A stretch of 37,438 nt of DNA from Algoriphagus sp. (GCF_024642405.1 NZ_JAHEBC010000003.1:5382-42819), one strand, 5' to 3'; positions 1 to 9,050 are shown, counted from the stretch's first letter. Program-made: numbers and translations. The notes: generated by a model not told the origin, from the letters alone.

Positions 1-334
1 CTTTACCACCTGGCATACACCAAGCATTAACTTGATCACTTTCCAACAAATTAAATTCCCAATTGAATTCATCTGCCAATTCAGAATAGCCAGAAGTTCG
101 TAAATAGTCTTCTACAGCTTTTGACATCTGATTCCCCACTTTGAGAATTTTTTGCCCATCAGTAGAGGATGTAACCACTTTACTTTCCTTTAATACCTGG
201 TCATATTGTTCATTTACTAATGGTTGGATTTCTTCGCTGGAAACAAGAGCAAGTTGAGACCTGCCAGTTAAGGGTACTTTTGCACAGGCGTAGGTTATCA
301 ACCCGATACCTAACAGTATTGCTATTTTTTTCAT
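1..334 (-). CDS. M48 family metallopeptidase, lipoprotein (N-terminal part only)
   Basis: The gene starts at the ATG whose complement lies at 332-334 and runs off the left edge, so only about 111 N-terminal residues are visible. They open with a lipoprotein signal (MKKIAILLGIG...TYAC, Cys at residue 17) followed by a VPLTGRSQLALVS stretch, a helical region and the NAWCMPGGK motif. That order is characteristic of BepA/LoiP-type M48 zinc proteases, in which the HExxH site follows soon after the GGK motif; here it lies outside the window. The likely role is quality control of envelope proteins, anchored to a membrane facing the periplasm. Family assignment rests on these motifs; the catalytic residues are not seen. 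Confidence 0.85.
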   Translation of the reverse strand, partial: MKKIAILLGIGLITYACAKVPLTGRSQLALVSSEEIQPLVNEQYDQVLKESKVVTSSTDGQKILKVGNQMSKAVEDYLRTSGYSELADEFNWEFNLLESDQVNAWCMPGGK

Positions 335-395
335 TTTGTTAGTTATTTACAGTTTCCTTTTGTCAAATAGGATACCAAAATCAATAGTAAAAAAA

Positions 396-418
396 TTTTG
401 TCTAATTTGAAGACAAAA
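396..418. promoter_or_regulatory. TTTTGTC inverted repeat between divergent genes
   Basis: TTTTGTC (396-402) and GACAAAA (412-418) form a perfect 7-bp inverted repeat with a 9-nt spacer, in the short gap between the leftward M48 gene and the rightward DUF4442 gene. A further direct copy of TTTTGTC occurs at 358-364. This could be an operator or a chance AT-rich hairpin; no regulator is identifiable. Confidence 0.3.
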
Positions 419-428
419 ATTTGGTTTG

Positions 429-935
429 ATGAATGCTAGTGTATCTAAAATGGAGCTAAACTCTGCCGCTAAGTCTTATTTGTCCAAAATGGAAAACCCA
501 TTTGTTTTTTGGTGGGCTATGCTTTTCAAACTGCCCTCCGTGGTATTTTGGAGGATAAAAGTCAAGTCTTTAGACTTGGAAAAATGTGAAATCACAATCC
601 CCTATTTTTGGAGGAATCAAAATCCGTTTCGATCCATTTATTTTGCAGCTTTGGCGGGTGCAGGGGAACTGAGTACAGGTCTATTATGTCAATTGGCTCT
701 AGCCGGAAAAGGAAGTTTCAGTATGCTAGTGGTAGATTTTAAAGCCGAATTTCATAAAAAAGCGAATCAAAAAATTACTTTTACTTGTAATCAAGGAGCT
801 GAATTAAATTCTCTAATAAGTAATTTAAAGCCTCAGGAATCTGGAAAAATCACCATGATCTCAAGAGGAACCAATCAAGAAGGAGAAACGGTTGCACAAT
901 TTTTTATCACCTGGTCATTTAAGCGAAAATCTTAA
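429..935 (+). CDS. DUF4442 domain-containing hotdog-fold protein
   Basis: A protein of 168 residues that matches the DUF4442 family, a hotdog-fold thioesterase relative common in Bacteroidota. Visible features are the N-terminal helix with FVFWWAMLFKLP, the strand pair around residues 45-60 with IPYFWRNQNPF, the central helix with a FAALAGAGELSTGL core, and C-terminal strands ending in FFITWSF. The substrate is unknown; hotdog relatives act on acyl thioesters. I chose the ATG at 429 over the TTG one codon upstream. The gene's last 4 bases overlap the end of the convergent gene at 932-1663. Confidence 0.75.
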   Translation: MNASVSKMELNSAAKSYLSKMENPFVFWWAMLFKLPSVVFWRIKVKSLDLEKCEITIPYFWRNQNPFRSIYFAALAGAGELSTGLLCQLALAGKGSFSMLVVDFKAEFHKKANQKITFTCNQGAELNSLISNLKPQESGKITMISRGTNQEGETVAQFFITWSFKRKS

Positions 936-1663
936 TTGGTCCAATCTTTTTCCCACTCGATGAATTGTCTCAATCTTGCATAAACCTTTTCACTTGACCA
1001 ATCTAAGAACTCGTGGTGAGCATGCATTTGATTGAATTTAATTATTAGCGGATCCCATTCTTCTTCTAAAATATTATAGTCCTCTCCTAAAATCATTTTT
1101 ACCGAATCAGAGTCAATTATTTTCAAATAACCTTCTCTTCGCTTCAAATAATCCAGCTTTTTAGCGTATTCTCTAGCATTTTTTGACTTTTTGGTAAAAT
1201 AAGAAATCACCCCTCCTATGGCCACGCCACCATCTGGTGAATCTCTAAATCCTGCAGTTATTTGGCCTTTCGAAGAAACTGGTTTTTCTTCATTGGGATC
1301 TACTAATACCAGCTTTCCATCTATAAACCTAAAAGAATTTGGCTCAGCTTTGACTTCAAAAGTGGGTAATAGTCTAGCTCGATCTTGAATCTGAATTTGT
1401 AAAAACCTTTCAGTAGTAAGAATCAATTTTTGTTCAATGAAACCGGGATAAGAAATCTTAAGCGTATCTCCTATTTGACCTTTAACATTAAAATATCCAC
1501 GAATATTAGTGGAATCCGACTCATTTCCACCTACTAATTCCACAAAAACTCCCTCTAAATATTTCTTGTCATTTGCATCTAGAACATTGCCGGAATAAGA
1601 TACTTGCGCAAAAGCTATCTTTGCGAATAAAATGAAAGAAAAGAATAAGAATAGAAACTTCAT
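932..1663 (-). CDS. Secreted protein with carboxypeptidase-like regulatory domain
   Basis: This 243-residue protein has an export signal ending in AKIAFAQ at about residue 20. A CarboxypepD_reg-like beta-sandwich (about residues 22-105) follows, with the usual SGNVLDANDKKYLEGVFVEL opening, a NIRGYF turn and DTLKISYPGF strand. Bacteroidota use this module in many envelope proteins as a structural domain. Residues 110-243 show no family I recognise; they carry a SPDGGVAIGGVISYF segment that could be a short hydrophobic hairpin, then a charged, helical Lys/Glu/Tyr-rich tail. It is probably periplasmic or surface-associated. It ends head-on against the DUF4442 gene. Confidence 0.7.
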   Translation of the reverse strand: MKFLFLFFSFILFAKIAFAQVSYSGNVLDANDKKYLEGVFVELVGGNESDSTNIRGYFNVKGQIGDTLKISYPGFIEQKLILTTERFLQIQIQDRARLLPTFEVKAEPNSFRFIDGKLVLVDPNEEKPVSSKGQITAGFRDSPDGGVAIGGVISYFTKKSKNAREYAKKLDYLKRREGYLKIIDSDSVKMILGEDYNILEEEWDPLIIKFNQMHAHHEFLDWSSEKVYARLRQFIEWEKDWTN

Positions 1664-1737
1664 AAAGCTCGAAAGATATTTCAGAAATGTTTCAAGCAGA
1701 AATTAAAAGAGTTAAATATCCTTAAGCTGAATTTTGG

Positions 1738-2403
1738 TTACCTAATTTCCAGAAGCATATCGGTTCCTAAAAATTCTTGATTTTCGGTTCGAAACCAAGT
1801 TCTATTAGCTGGAATTTTCATTTTTGAGAACTCTATTTCTCCTTCTAAAAATATTATTTCTCCAATTTGATTTGGCTCATCTTTATAGAATTTATAAGCC
1901 TCCATTTTATACGTTTCAGGATCAAAGTAGAAATACCAAATATCCATATCATAAGGCACTCTAACAACTAGGTAATTTTTTCCTTTAACTTCTTCAGTTT
2001 TGATTTCCTTCTCTATTAGAGTTCCAGGATCTCTTAATTTCATGGGTAATCCCCATAAATAAGTATAATAGTTCCTCATCCTCAATGCTCTTTCTTTTTC
2101 AATTTCACCTTGGATTTGAACCAATGAATCGCTCCAAACTTCATATTTTAACCCTTCTATAGAATATGACATTTGGGATTTTGAATTATCAACAGCAAAC
2201 TCATAACTTCTTGAATCTCTACCCGGCGGCAAACTATCATTCAAGAAAAAAGTAGCTTTCAATTCTCCCCATTCTCCTTTAGGGTCATGGTACCTTATTG
2301 ATTTTTCTACTAATTCTGGACCTGTTTTTGGGGTTTCAGGTTCGCAAGAAAAACAAGCCAAGATTCCCGGAATTAAAAAAATTGCATTTACGGATCTTTT
2401 CAT
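1738..2403 (-). CDS. DUF6503 family lipoprotein
   Basis: A 221-residue protein with a lipoprotein signal (LACFSC, Cys at about residue 20). It then shows the DUF6503 signature: a ELVEKSIRYHDPKGEW opening followed by alternating strands, a YYTYLWGLPMKLRDPG segment and a C-terminal strand series (WYFYFDPETYKMEAYKFY). The family resembles LolA/outer-membrane lipoprotein-sorting-like beta proteins that read a half-barrel fold, but its role is not known. It is divergent from the GluQ-like gene with only about 36 bp between the two start codons, so the promoters must overlap. Confidence 0.75.
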   Translation of the reverse strand: MKRSVNAIFLIPGILACFSCEPETPKTGPELVEKSIRYHDPKGEWGELKATFFLNDSLPPGRDSRSYEFAVDNSKSQMSYSIEGLKYEVWSDSLVQIQGEIEKERALRMRNYYTYLWGLPMKLRDPGTLIEKEIKTEEVKGKNYLVVRVPYDMDIWYFYFDPETYKMEAYKFYKDEPNQIGEIIFLEGEIEFSKMKIPANRTWFRTENQEFLGTDMLLEIR

Positions 2404-2439
2404 AGATGATAATTTTCACAATCTAGCTAATTTGTGGGA

Positions 2440-3318
2440 ATGGACCTTAAACTCACCCGTTTTGCCCCTACACCCAGTGGTTTTTTACACTTGGGAAATC
2501 TATATTCTTTTTTAGTCACAAAAGCTTTATCCGAAAAGCAAGGAAGTAAGATCTTATTGAGAATTGATGATTTGGATCGAGAAAGATATAGGCAAGAATA
2601 CGTTCAAGACATTTTTGACACATTGAATTTTATGGAAATTCAATATGATGAAGGACCAAAAACTTTAAAAGATTTTGAATCAAATTGGTCACAGATTCAT
2701 AGAATTAATTTATATAATGAATCACTGGAAAAACTTCGATTTTCAAAGAATCTGTTTGCTTGTGATTGTACCCGAAAAAAAATTCAACAATTAGATTCAT
2801 CAGGATATTATCTTGGATATTGCTTAGACAGAAGAATTCCTTTAGATAAAGCAGATACTTCATGGAGATTCAATACTTTCAATACAGATTTTATTAAACT
2901 TCAGGAATACCCACTTCAAACCCGAACTTATACTTTACCTGAAGATGGAGCTTTTTTTATGGTTAGAAAAAAAGATCGTTTACCTGCTTATCAGCTTACT
3001 TCAGTTGTTGATGATATTCACTTCGGTGTCGATTTTATAGTTAGAGGACTAGATCTTCTTAGCGCTACTTTAGGTCAAAAAATTCTTGCTGAATCTATGG
3101 GAGAAAATTCATTTAACGAAATTACTTTTCACCATCACCCACTAATTAAAGGACCCAAAAATTTAAAACTTTCTAAGTCCGATGGTGCTACTTCTATTCA
3201 ATACCTTAGAAAAGAGGGAAAAAAGCCTAAGGATATCTATCAAATGCTTGGAGAATTGATAGGATCAAATAATCCAATATTTAACTATCATGACTTCCGT
3301 TCTTTCCTAAAATTATAA
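2440..3318 (+). CDS. gluQRS: GluQ-like glutamyl-tRNA synthetase family protein
   Basis: A class I glutamyl-tRNA synthetase catalytic core of about 292 residues without the anticodon-binding half, which is the layout of glutamyl-Q tRNA(Asp) synthetase. The HIGH-like motif appears as PTPSGFLHLGN near residue 10-20, the KMSKS-like motif as KLSKS near residue 245, and zinc-ligand-like residues as CDCTRKK followed by Y-x3-C (GYYLGYC). Family members load glutamate onto queuosine in the tRNA(Asp) anticodon. I prefer the ATG at 2440; an in-frame GTG lies at 2434. No queuosine biosynthesis gene is adjacent. It ends at a strong hairpin shared with the convergent S10 gene. Confidence 0.8.
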   Translation: MDLKLTRFAPTPSGFLHLGNLYSFLVTKALSEKQGSKILLRIDDLDRERYRQEYVQDIFDTLNFMEIQYDEGPKTLKDFESNWSQIHRINLYNESLEKLRFSKNLFACDCTRKKIQQLDSSGYYLGYCLDRRIPLDKADTSWRFNTFNTDFIKLQEYPLQTRTYTLPEDGAFFMVRKKDRLPAYQLTSVVDDIHFGVDFIVRGLDLLSATLGQKILAESMGENSFNEITFHHHPLIKGPKNLKLSKSDGATSIQYLRKEGKKPKDIYQMLGELIGSNNPIFNYHDFRSFLKL

Positions 3319-3350
3319 AAGGGTCTGAAGAAAATCAGACCCTTTTATAG
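3317..3350. terminator. Bidirectional intrinsic terminator
   Basis: A perfect 12-bp stem, AAAAGGGTCTGA (3317-3328) with TCAGACCCTTTT (3335-3346), and a 6-nt loop. T-rich flanks lie on both strands. It sits between the convergent GluQ-like and S10 peptidase genes and can end transcripts from either side. Confidence 0.85.
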
Positions 3351-3367
3351 CGAAGTTAAAGTGATAA

Positions 3368-4849
3368 TTAGTCGTATTTAGCAGGCATATTAGGAGCTAC
3401 CTTCGATTTTTCAATAAACTGCCTGATATCCTCATTAGAAGTTTTCAAGTCCTCTGCCCTCAAATACATCATATGTCCACTTCTATACCCAATCCAAGAA
3501 ATTCGATCAGACATTCTCCCGTTTGGATCAATTTGCCACATATTATATTTTGCATTAAAGAAATCGGTTCCACCATCAAAAAGACCAGATTGAACCATCA
3601 CATGTAAGTAAGGATTTTGGCGCATTGCCGTTCCTAAATCATAGCCTGTATTTTCATTTGATCTATCCCAAGGATTAACTGGACCAAAAAGATTATAAGT
3701 CAAGTCAGTGTTATACTTTAAAGTCTCTTTTGCATAAATATTAAATGCTGGGGCAAAGGCATGATTCCAAGCCGTCAAAGCCGGATCAAAGTCAGGGCGA
3801 GAACCTGTTCCTGATTGATCAAACCCTTTATAACGACTATCCAAACGTCCAATAGTCATCCCTTGATCTCTCAACAATTCCTTCCAGAAAAAGCTAGTGG
3901 GAACCATCAGATTATGTTCTAAAATAACTTCTTTACTCAAACCGGAATAGTGCGCAAACTTTGTAGCGATTGCATCTCTTTCTGAGGAAGGTAGATTTCC
4001 ACCTTTTACAATAGCAGGAATAAGCTCATCAATAGTAAACGCTTCTACTTCGGGAAGGATATCATCCAGATCCTTGCTTTGAAGATCAGAATCTAATGCT
4101 TTATGGTACCAAGCAGTCGCTGCATAGTAAGGTAAATAATTCGCCGTTTTTATAGGTGCACCTCTATCAATTCCCAAATCAGTGGGAGAAACTAAAATAA
4201 CCCCATTAAAATACATCCAATGAGAATTTTGAAGTTGGGCAACTAATCCTGCCACTCGAGTTGTACCGTAGCTTTCGCCGATTAGATATTTTGGCGAAGC
4301 CCATCTTCCTTGGCGCGTCACAAAAGTATTTACCCAATCCGCGAGGTATTTAATATCAGAATTAATCCCAAAGAATGTAGTTCTTGGAGTTTCAGGATCA
4401 ACAATTCTTGAATATCCCGTATTTACAGGGTCTACATATACAATATCTGCAACATCAAGAATAGAGTTGGGATTAGTCTTTGTGCCATAAGGTTGGATTG
4501 GATATCCTTCATCATCAATATTTAAAATTACAGGCCCTGTATATGCTAAGTGCATCCAAATAGAAGCAGATCCAGGTCCTCCATTGAAAGAGATTACCAA
4601 AGGTCTTGTCGTTTTATCAGAAATGTCGGTTCTTTCATAATAGGTGTAAAATAAGGATGCGATCGGCATTCCTTTTTCATCCCATACTGGTTGAGTTCCT
4701 GCCGTTGCCCTGTAAGGGATCCTCTTTCCTTTAATGGTAGTCTCATGCGTTGTTTCTACTTTTGATTCGACTTCAATATGTCGCTCGGTCTGAGCCCAGG
4801 ACAAGCTGATACAAAACATCAAAAGCAATGATAAGTATTGTTTTTTCAT
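3368..4849 (-). CDS. Secreted S10 family serine carboxypeptidase
   Basis: A 493-residue alpha/beta-hydrolase with a signal peptide ending SWAQ at residue 20. Serine-carboxypeptidase motifs are all present: the oxyanion-hole SFNGGPGSAS (about 87-96), VDPVNTGYS, the nucleophile elbow GESYG with Ser193, Asp425 in GLFDGGTD, and His459 in SGHMMY. Members remove C-terminal amino acids from peptides; here the signal peptide places the enzyme in the periplasm or outside. Full length for the bacterial S10 group. It follows the K+ channel gene by about 90 bp and may be transcribed separately. Confidence 0.9.
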   Translation of the reverse strand: MKKQYLSLLLMFCISLSWAQTERHIEVESKVETTHETTIKGKRIPYRATAGTQPVWDEKGMPIASLFYTYYERTDISDKTTRPLVISFNGGPGSASIWMHLAYTGPVILNIDDEGYPIQPYGTKTNPNSILDVADIVYVDPVNTGYSRIVDPETPRTTFFGINSDIKYLADWVNTFVTRQGRWASPKYLIGESYGTTRVAGLVAQLQNSHWMYFNGVILVSPTDLGIDRGAPIKTANYLPYYAATAWYHKALDSDLQSKDLDDILPEVEAFTIDELIPAIVKGGNLPSSERDAIATKFAHYSGLSKEVILEHNLMVPTSFFWKELLRDQGMTIGRLDSRYKGFDQSGTGSRPDFDPALTAWNHAFAPAFNIYAKETLKYNTDLTYNLFGPVNPWDRSNENTGYDLGTAMRQNPYLHVMVQSGLFDGGTDFFNAKYNMWQIDPNGRMSDRISWIGYRSGHMMYLRAEDLKTSNEDIRQFIEKSKVAPNMPAKYD

Positions 4850-4939
4850 AAGGTTGATGGTTTAAATATTAAACCTGAAATTAGTATTACTGCATCCAAA
4901 TAACCCGAAAAATTACACTAATGGGTTTTGACGAGTGAA

Positions 4940-5644
4940 TTAATTTTTATTTGCTCCAACGAGTCTCGCAATGACCACAGCAGGATATAAAATCCCTACA
5001 GTGGAAAGAAACACTGAAAGCATTTTAGCCATGATATGTGTAGGGTACATATCACCAAATCCCACAGTGGTAAGTGAAACCAAACTGAAGTAAATATATT
5101 GTGGGTAATCCTCATCAACCCCTTTCAAATCAGTAGCTCCAGCTATACCTGTACCGGTGATTAATTGAATTATTTCAAATACAAAAGCACCTAAGATTGC
5201 AACTAATAAATAGACATTTATAGCACCAATTACTCTATAAATATTTATCTCCATATCTCTGAATAAAAGCCTAATATTCAAAAATATAAACACCAACATA
5301 TTAAGTATACCTACAAGTCTTTCGGAAAGATAAAATTCAAAATCAAAATCACTGAATCGGAGAAGCCTTAATCCTAGCTGGGTAAAAAATAATCCAGAAG
5401 TCAAAAAGATCAATACTTTTTCTCTTGAAGACCAAATACCTGTAAAAAATAAGAAAAGAAAAACAGCGTTGACAAATACAATATGTACATGTTCATATTC
5501 TATCAAAATTGGCAGTATAAACACTGTAAACAATAAAATCAAAAGAAGCACTCCAAAGCTCGCATCAGTTAACCAATATTCGGTAAAATTTTTAAAGGCC
5601 TTTTGAACAGGCTTCCCTTTTCGAGTATGTGAACTTTCACTCAT
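4940..5644 (-). CDS. Potassium channel family protein
   Basis: A membrane protein of 234 residues with about six hydrophobic segments (roughly 29-49, 55-72, 77-95, 109-128, 139-163 and 205-228). The K+ selectivity filter reads TTVGFGD at 192-198, preceded by the pore helix YIYFSLVSL. This is the Ion_trans_2 pore layout in which the last two helices flank the filter. No RCK/TrkA-N cytoplasmic regulatory domain is attached; the protein ends right after the inner helix. It begins one base after the PhzF stop codon, so it is probably the last gene of the DinB-PhzF-channel unit. Confidence 0.88.
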   Translation of the reverse strand: MSESSHTRKGKPVQKAFKNFTEYWLTDASFGVLLLILLFTVFILPILIEYEHVHIVFVNAVFLFLFFTGIWSSREKVLIFLTSGLFFTQLGLRLLRFSDFDFEFYLSERLVGILNMLVFIFLNIRLLFRDMEINIYRVIGAINVYLLVAILGAFVFEIIQLITGTGIAGATDLKGVDEDYPQYIYFSLVSLTTVGFGDMYPTHIMAKMLSVFLSTVGILYPAVVIARLVGANKN

Positions 5645-5645
5645 T

Positions 5646-6443
5646 TTATGATAAACTTAATTCACCCAATAAAACATGAACTGCTTGTCCCTTTAAAAGT
5701 ACACGATCATCATGCTTCTCTATGTTTATTATCCCTCCCCTACTTGATGCTTGAAAAGCTTTTAATGAAAATTTACCAGTTTTTTGGTACCAATAATCCA
5801 TGAGAGCGCAATGTGCGAAACCTGTCACAGGATCCTCATTTACTCCAACATTGGGTCCAAAGAACCTACTGTAAATATCATAGGGTTCTTTGCCTTTAGC
5901 TGTGATAATTATCCCCTCTTCCGAATTATCAGAAATAACCATAAAATTTGGTTTCACGGATTCAACTGCTTTATAATCTTCCAATTCGATAATCCAATTT
6001 TTTCGCAATTCAGAAATTCCTACAATCTTTTCACCAAAGAATTCATCTTTAAAATAAGGATGTTCCTCTTTATAAGTGGGAATTAAAGGAAAATCCATTT
6101 GAAGCCATTCCTCAAATCCTTTTACCCGGAGCTCTCCACTTTTGGTATTAAATCTAATAGTACTGTCTGGCAATGCCCAACCTGAATGAAGCATATGAAA
6201 TGCAGAAGCCAATGTGGCATGCCCGCATAAATCAATTTCTAGCAAAGGGGTAAACCATCTCAAGGTAAAAACGTCAGGCTCAGCCGTTTTTTCCACAAAT
6301 GCTGTTTCACTTAAATTCATTTCCATGGCAATCCTCTGCATTTGATCAGTCGAAATAGGCCTTTCCAATAAGCAAACAGCAGCTGGATTTCCGCCAAATG
6401 CTTTATTAGTAAATGCGTCAATAATAGCGATTGGGATCTTCAT
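5646..6443 (-). CDS. PhzF family isomerase-like protein
   Basis: 265 residues with the two-domain diaminopimelate-epimerase-like fold of PhzF. Diagnostic motifs are IIDAFTNKAFGGNPAAVC at the N terminus, the catalytic acid Glu46 in NLSETAFVE, LCGHATLASA near residue 75 and NEDPVTGFAHC near residue 205. In phenazine producers PhzF isomerises dihydrohydroxyanthranilate, but no other phenazine gene is present, so the substrate here is unknown. It sits between DinB (3 bp upstream) and the channel gene (1 bp downstream) in one leftward unit. Confidence 0.9.
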   Translation of the reverse strand: MKIPIAIIDAFTNKAFGGNPAAVCLLERPISTDQMQRIAMEMNLSETAFVEKTAEPDVFTLRWFTPLLEIDLCGHATLASAFHMLHSGWALPDSTIRFNTKSGELRVKGFEEWLQMDFPLIPTYKEEHPYFKDEFFGEKIVGISELRKNWIIELEDYKAVESVKPNFMVISDNSEEGIIITAKGKEPYDIYSRFFGPNVGVNEDPVTGFAHCALMDYWYQKTGKFSLKAFQASSRGGIINIEKHDDRVLLKGQAVHVLLGELSLS

Positions 6444-6446
6444 AGT

Positions 6447-6962
6447 TTAATATTTTTCTTGAAAAATCTGGTAATGATGTTCGAAATGGCCTGGTATAAT
6501 CCAAAGCAGAGCCCTGGGTGTAATAGGACTTCCATTTGCATACCCAACTAAATCATGAGAATTGGAAGGTAAGGTTTTGATCAGTGAAAGTAAAGATATC
6601 CTTTGAGTAACAAAATCCTCTAAAAGGTCTTCTATTGATACGTCTGAAAATCTTGCATTTAAAACATAATGTTCTTGATCAAACCCGGGAAGTGAGGATT
6701 TTTCTCCTCTGGCAAAACACAAAGCTCTAAATGCCATTATTCTTTCGGTATCAATGATATGACCCAAAACCTCCTTTGGAGTCCATTTTCCTTCTGCATA
6801 AGCAGTATCGGCCCATTTATTTCCTTTCTCTTGAAATAGATTTATCATTAAATCTATTTGATCCAAAATAAGAGCATAATAATCATCTCCTTTTATCAAA
6901 TTTAGATAAGAAGAATAAAAATCAGAATAATCACCTTTATTAGGTTGCATTAATGTCTTCAT
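6447..6962 (-). CDS. DinB family protein
   Basis: 171 residues forming a four-helix DinB/YfiT-type bundle. The metal-binding histidines expected of the family are visible: His68 in LGHIIDTER, and His159 plus His162/163 in PGHFEHHY near the C terminus. The WTPKEVLGHIIDTE and FARGEKSSLPGFDQE stretches are typical of Bacteroidota DinB proteins. Members act as metal-dependent thiol (bacillithiol, mycothiol or glutathione) transferases; the cofactor here cannot be told. An in-frame ATG four codons in is an alternative start. First gene of the DinB-PhzF-channel unit, divergent from the M28 gene. Confidence 0.85.
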   Translation of the reverse strand: MKTLMQPNKGDYSDFYSSYLNLIKGDDYYALILDQIDLMINLFQEKGNKWADTAYAEGKWTPKEVLGHIIDTERIMAFRALCFARGEKSSLPGFDQEHYVLNARFSDVSIEDLLEDFVTQRISLLSLIKTLPSNSHDLVGYANGSPITPRALLWIIPGHFEHHYQIFQEKY

Positions 6963-7030
6963 GTAAAAGTTGGTTTAATTCATTGCAATAAGAGTTAAAT
7001 TTAACCCGAACCCTTAAACTAAAACCAAAC

Positions 7031-8377
7031 ATGAATAAATATTTACTAATTATCGGACTGATTTTTATCAGTTCTTCTGCATTTTCTCAAATAGCGGTAA
7101 ATAGGGATCCTAAAATCGCTGAAATGGTTTCTGAGATTTCATCGGACTCTTTAGAGAATTATGTCAGAAAGCTTGCCTCTTTCACTTCAAGACATACACT
7201 AAATACAAATACAGAAACTGGAATGCCTGCAGCTCAGGAATATGTATTGTCAAAATTTAATTTATTTGCAAAGAATTCTTCTGGAAGAATGACTGCACAA
7301 ATAGAAGAGTTTGTGATACCTGCAGACGGTAGAAGAATTACAGTTGACTCTCCAGCCGCAAATGTGATTGCAACCTTGAAAGGGACTGATCCAAACGATA
7401 AGCGTGTATTCATCATATCTGGGCACATGGATTCAAGAAATAAAGATGTCATGGATGCAGAAGGGATTGCTCCCGGTGCCAATGATGATGGAAGTGGTAC
7501 TGCAGCAGTTATTGAATTGGCAAGGGTAATGGCCTCAAGAGAATTTCCAGCCACAATTATGTTTGTGGCTTTCACTGGAGAAGAAGAGGGCTTAAAAGGA
7601 GCGACTTATTTGGCAGACAAAGCCAAAGAAGAAGGTTGGGAAATCGGAGCAGTCTTAAATAATGATATCATAGGCAACAGTAGCTCCTCAGGGACACTCA
7701 TCAACGATAATTTAAAAATGAGGGTCTTTTCTGAAACAATTCCATCAAATGAAACAGAGGAGATGGCAAGGCTAAGAAGGTACACAGGGGCAGAAAACGA
7801 TAGCAAATCTCGTCAATTAGCCAGGTTTGTTAAAGAAATTGGAGAACGCTATGTTGACCAGTTTGAAGTTAAATTAATTTATAGAGCTGATAGGTTTTTA
7901 AGAGGTGGAGATCAAACTGCTTTCTCGAGGAATGGCTTTACAGCAGTAAGAATTTCGGAAATGAATGAAAATTTCTATCATCAACATGAAAATGTAAGAG
8001 TTGAAGACGGAATACAATATGGAGACCTACCAGAGTTTATGGACTTTGAATATTTAAGAAAAGTAACGGCAGTAAATGTTTCAGCTTTGGCTACCTTATC
8101 TCAAGCACCTTCCCAACCTGAAGAAGTTCAAATTAATGTGAGAGGATTGAGCAATTCATCTACATTATTATGGAAAGAACCCGCCACAGGTGAAGCAAAG
8201 GGCTATTACGTATTGATGAGAGAGACTTCTTCACCCATGTGGGAGAAAAAGTTTTATACCTCCGACTTAACACTAACCCTACCCTATTCAAAAGATAATT
8301 ACTTCTTTGCAGTTCAAGCTGTCGGGGAAAATGGAGCTGAATCTTTACCGGTATTTCCGGTACCTCTTAGCAGGTGA
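7031..8377 (+). CDS. Secreted M28 family zinc aminopeptidase with C-terminal Fn3-like domain
   Basis: 448 residues starting with a signal peptide ending SSAFSQ at residue 20. The M28 di-zinc site is intact: His132 in SGHMDS, Asp152 in GANDDGSG, Glu184/185 in FTGEEEG, Asp212 in LNNDIIGN and a final His at 317 or 319 in FYHQHENV. The last 90 residues or so (PSQPEEVQINVRG..., WKEPATGEAKGYYVLMRE) read as a fibronectin type III-like beta domain, common on secreted enzymes in this phylum. It likely digests peptides outside the inner membrane. Start codon lies 68 bp from the divergent DinB start. Confidence 0.9.
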   Translation: MNKYLLIIGLIFISSSAFSQIAVNRDPKIAEMVSEISSDSLENYVRKLASFTSRHTLNTNTETGMPAAQEYVLSKFNLFAKNSSGRMTAQIEEFVIPADGRRITVDSPAANVIATLKGTDPNDKRVFIISGHMDSRNKDVMDAEGIAPGANDDGSGTAAVIELARVMASREFPATIMFVAFTGEEEGLKGATYLADKAKEEGWEIGAVLNNDIIGNSSSSGTLINDNLKMRVFSETIPSNETEEMARLRRYTGAENDSKSRQLARFVKEIGERYVDQFEVKLIYRADRFLRGGDQTAFSRNGFTAVRISEMNENFYHQHENVRVEDGIQYGDLPEFMDFEYLRKVTAVNVSALATLSQAPSQPEEVQINVRGLSNSSTLLWKEPATGEAKGYYVLMRETSSPMWEKKFYTSDLTLTLPYSKDNYFFAVQAVGENGAESLPVFPVPLSR

Positions 8378-8480
8378 TATATTTAAATTGAAACCATTTT
8401 AAATTTAATTTAAAATTTAACTTGTGGGAACCTAAAGTTGTATTTTTAGTTTATTAACCAAGATAATTTCTATAGAAACA

Positions 8481-9029
8481 ATGAAAGTAAAAGAAATAGT
8501 AACACTACAGCGATCTCTCCTAGTCGATACTGAAAAACTATTAAACAAACAAGTAGAAATGGAGGGGAAATCATCGGCATATTACCTTTCTATGGCTTCT
8601 TGGTGTGATATGATGGGCTATGCAAATGCTGCAAAATACCTTTACACACATGCTGATGAAGAGCGGATGCATATGATGAAAATCTTTCGTTATATCAATG
8701 AGGCCGGGGGACATGCAATTCAGCCTGAGATTACAGATATTCGTCACAATTTCAACTCATTGAGAGAGGTTTTTGAATTGATTTTAGAACATGAAATCAA
8801 GGTTACTAAAGCCATCAATAACATAGTAGATCATGCATTTTCTGTAAAAGATTTTGCCACTTTCAGTTTTATGCAATGGTATGTCACAGAACAAAGAGAA
8901 GAAGAAACCATGTCAAGGAGAGCACTAGAACTCTTTGATATCATAGGAGAAGAAGGAGTTGGTTTATGGACGATTGATCAAGAATTAGGAAAACTACATA
9001 ACGCTTCAGTACAAGCCAGTGGCGAGTAA
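8481..9029 (+). CDS. ftnA: Non-heme ferritin
   Basis: 182 residues of four-helix ferritin, matching bacterial FtnA in the key positions. Ferroxidase-site ligands appear as Glu28, Glu61 and His64 (HADEERMH), Glu103 (ILEHE), and Gln132/Glu137 in MQWYVTEQREEE. Heme-ligand features of bacterioferritin are not evident. It oxidises Fe(II) and stores the mineral in a 24-subunit shell in the cytoplasm. About 15 residues longer than E. coli FtnA, with the extra length at the N terminus. A strong terminator follows, so the gene is probably monocistronic. Confidence 0.92.
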   Translation: MKVKEIVTLQRSLLVDTEKLLNKQVEMEGKSSAYYLSMASWCDMMGYANAAKYLYTHADEERMHMMKIFRYINEAGGHAIQPEITDIRHNFNSLREVFELILEHEIKVTKAINNIVDHAFSVKDFATFSFMQWYVTEQREEETMSRRALELFDIIGEEGVGLWTIDQELGKLHNASVQASGE

Positions 9030-9050
9030 TAAAATATTTACGACTCTTAC

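Noticed and set aside
5646-6443. Phenazine biosynthesis cluster suggested by PhzF
   Set aside because: No other phenazine gene is present and PhzF-like proteins are widespread in non-producers.
7234-7575. Antisense open frame inside the M28 peptidase gene
   Set aside because: It lies fully opposite a gene with intact catalytic motifs and its translation shows no domain; other antisense frames (for example 5784-6086, 29224-29541, 31117-31443) were dismissed for the same reason.
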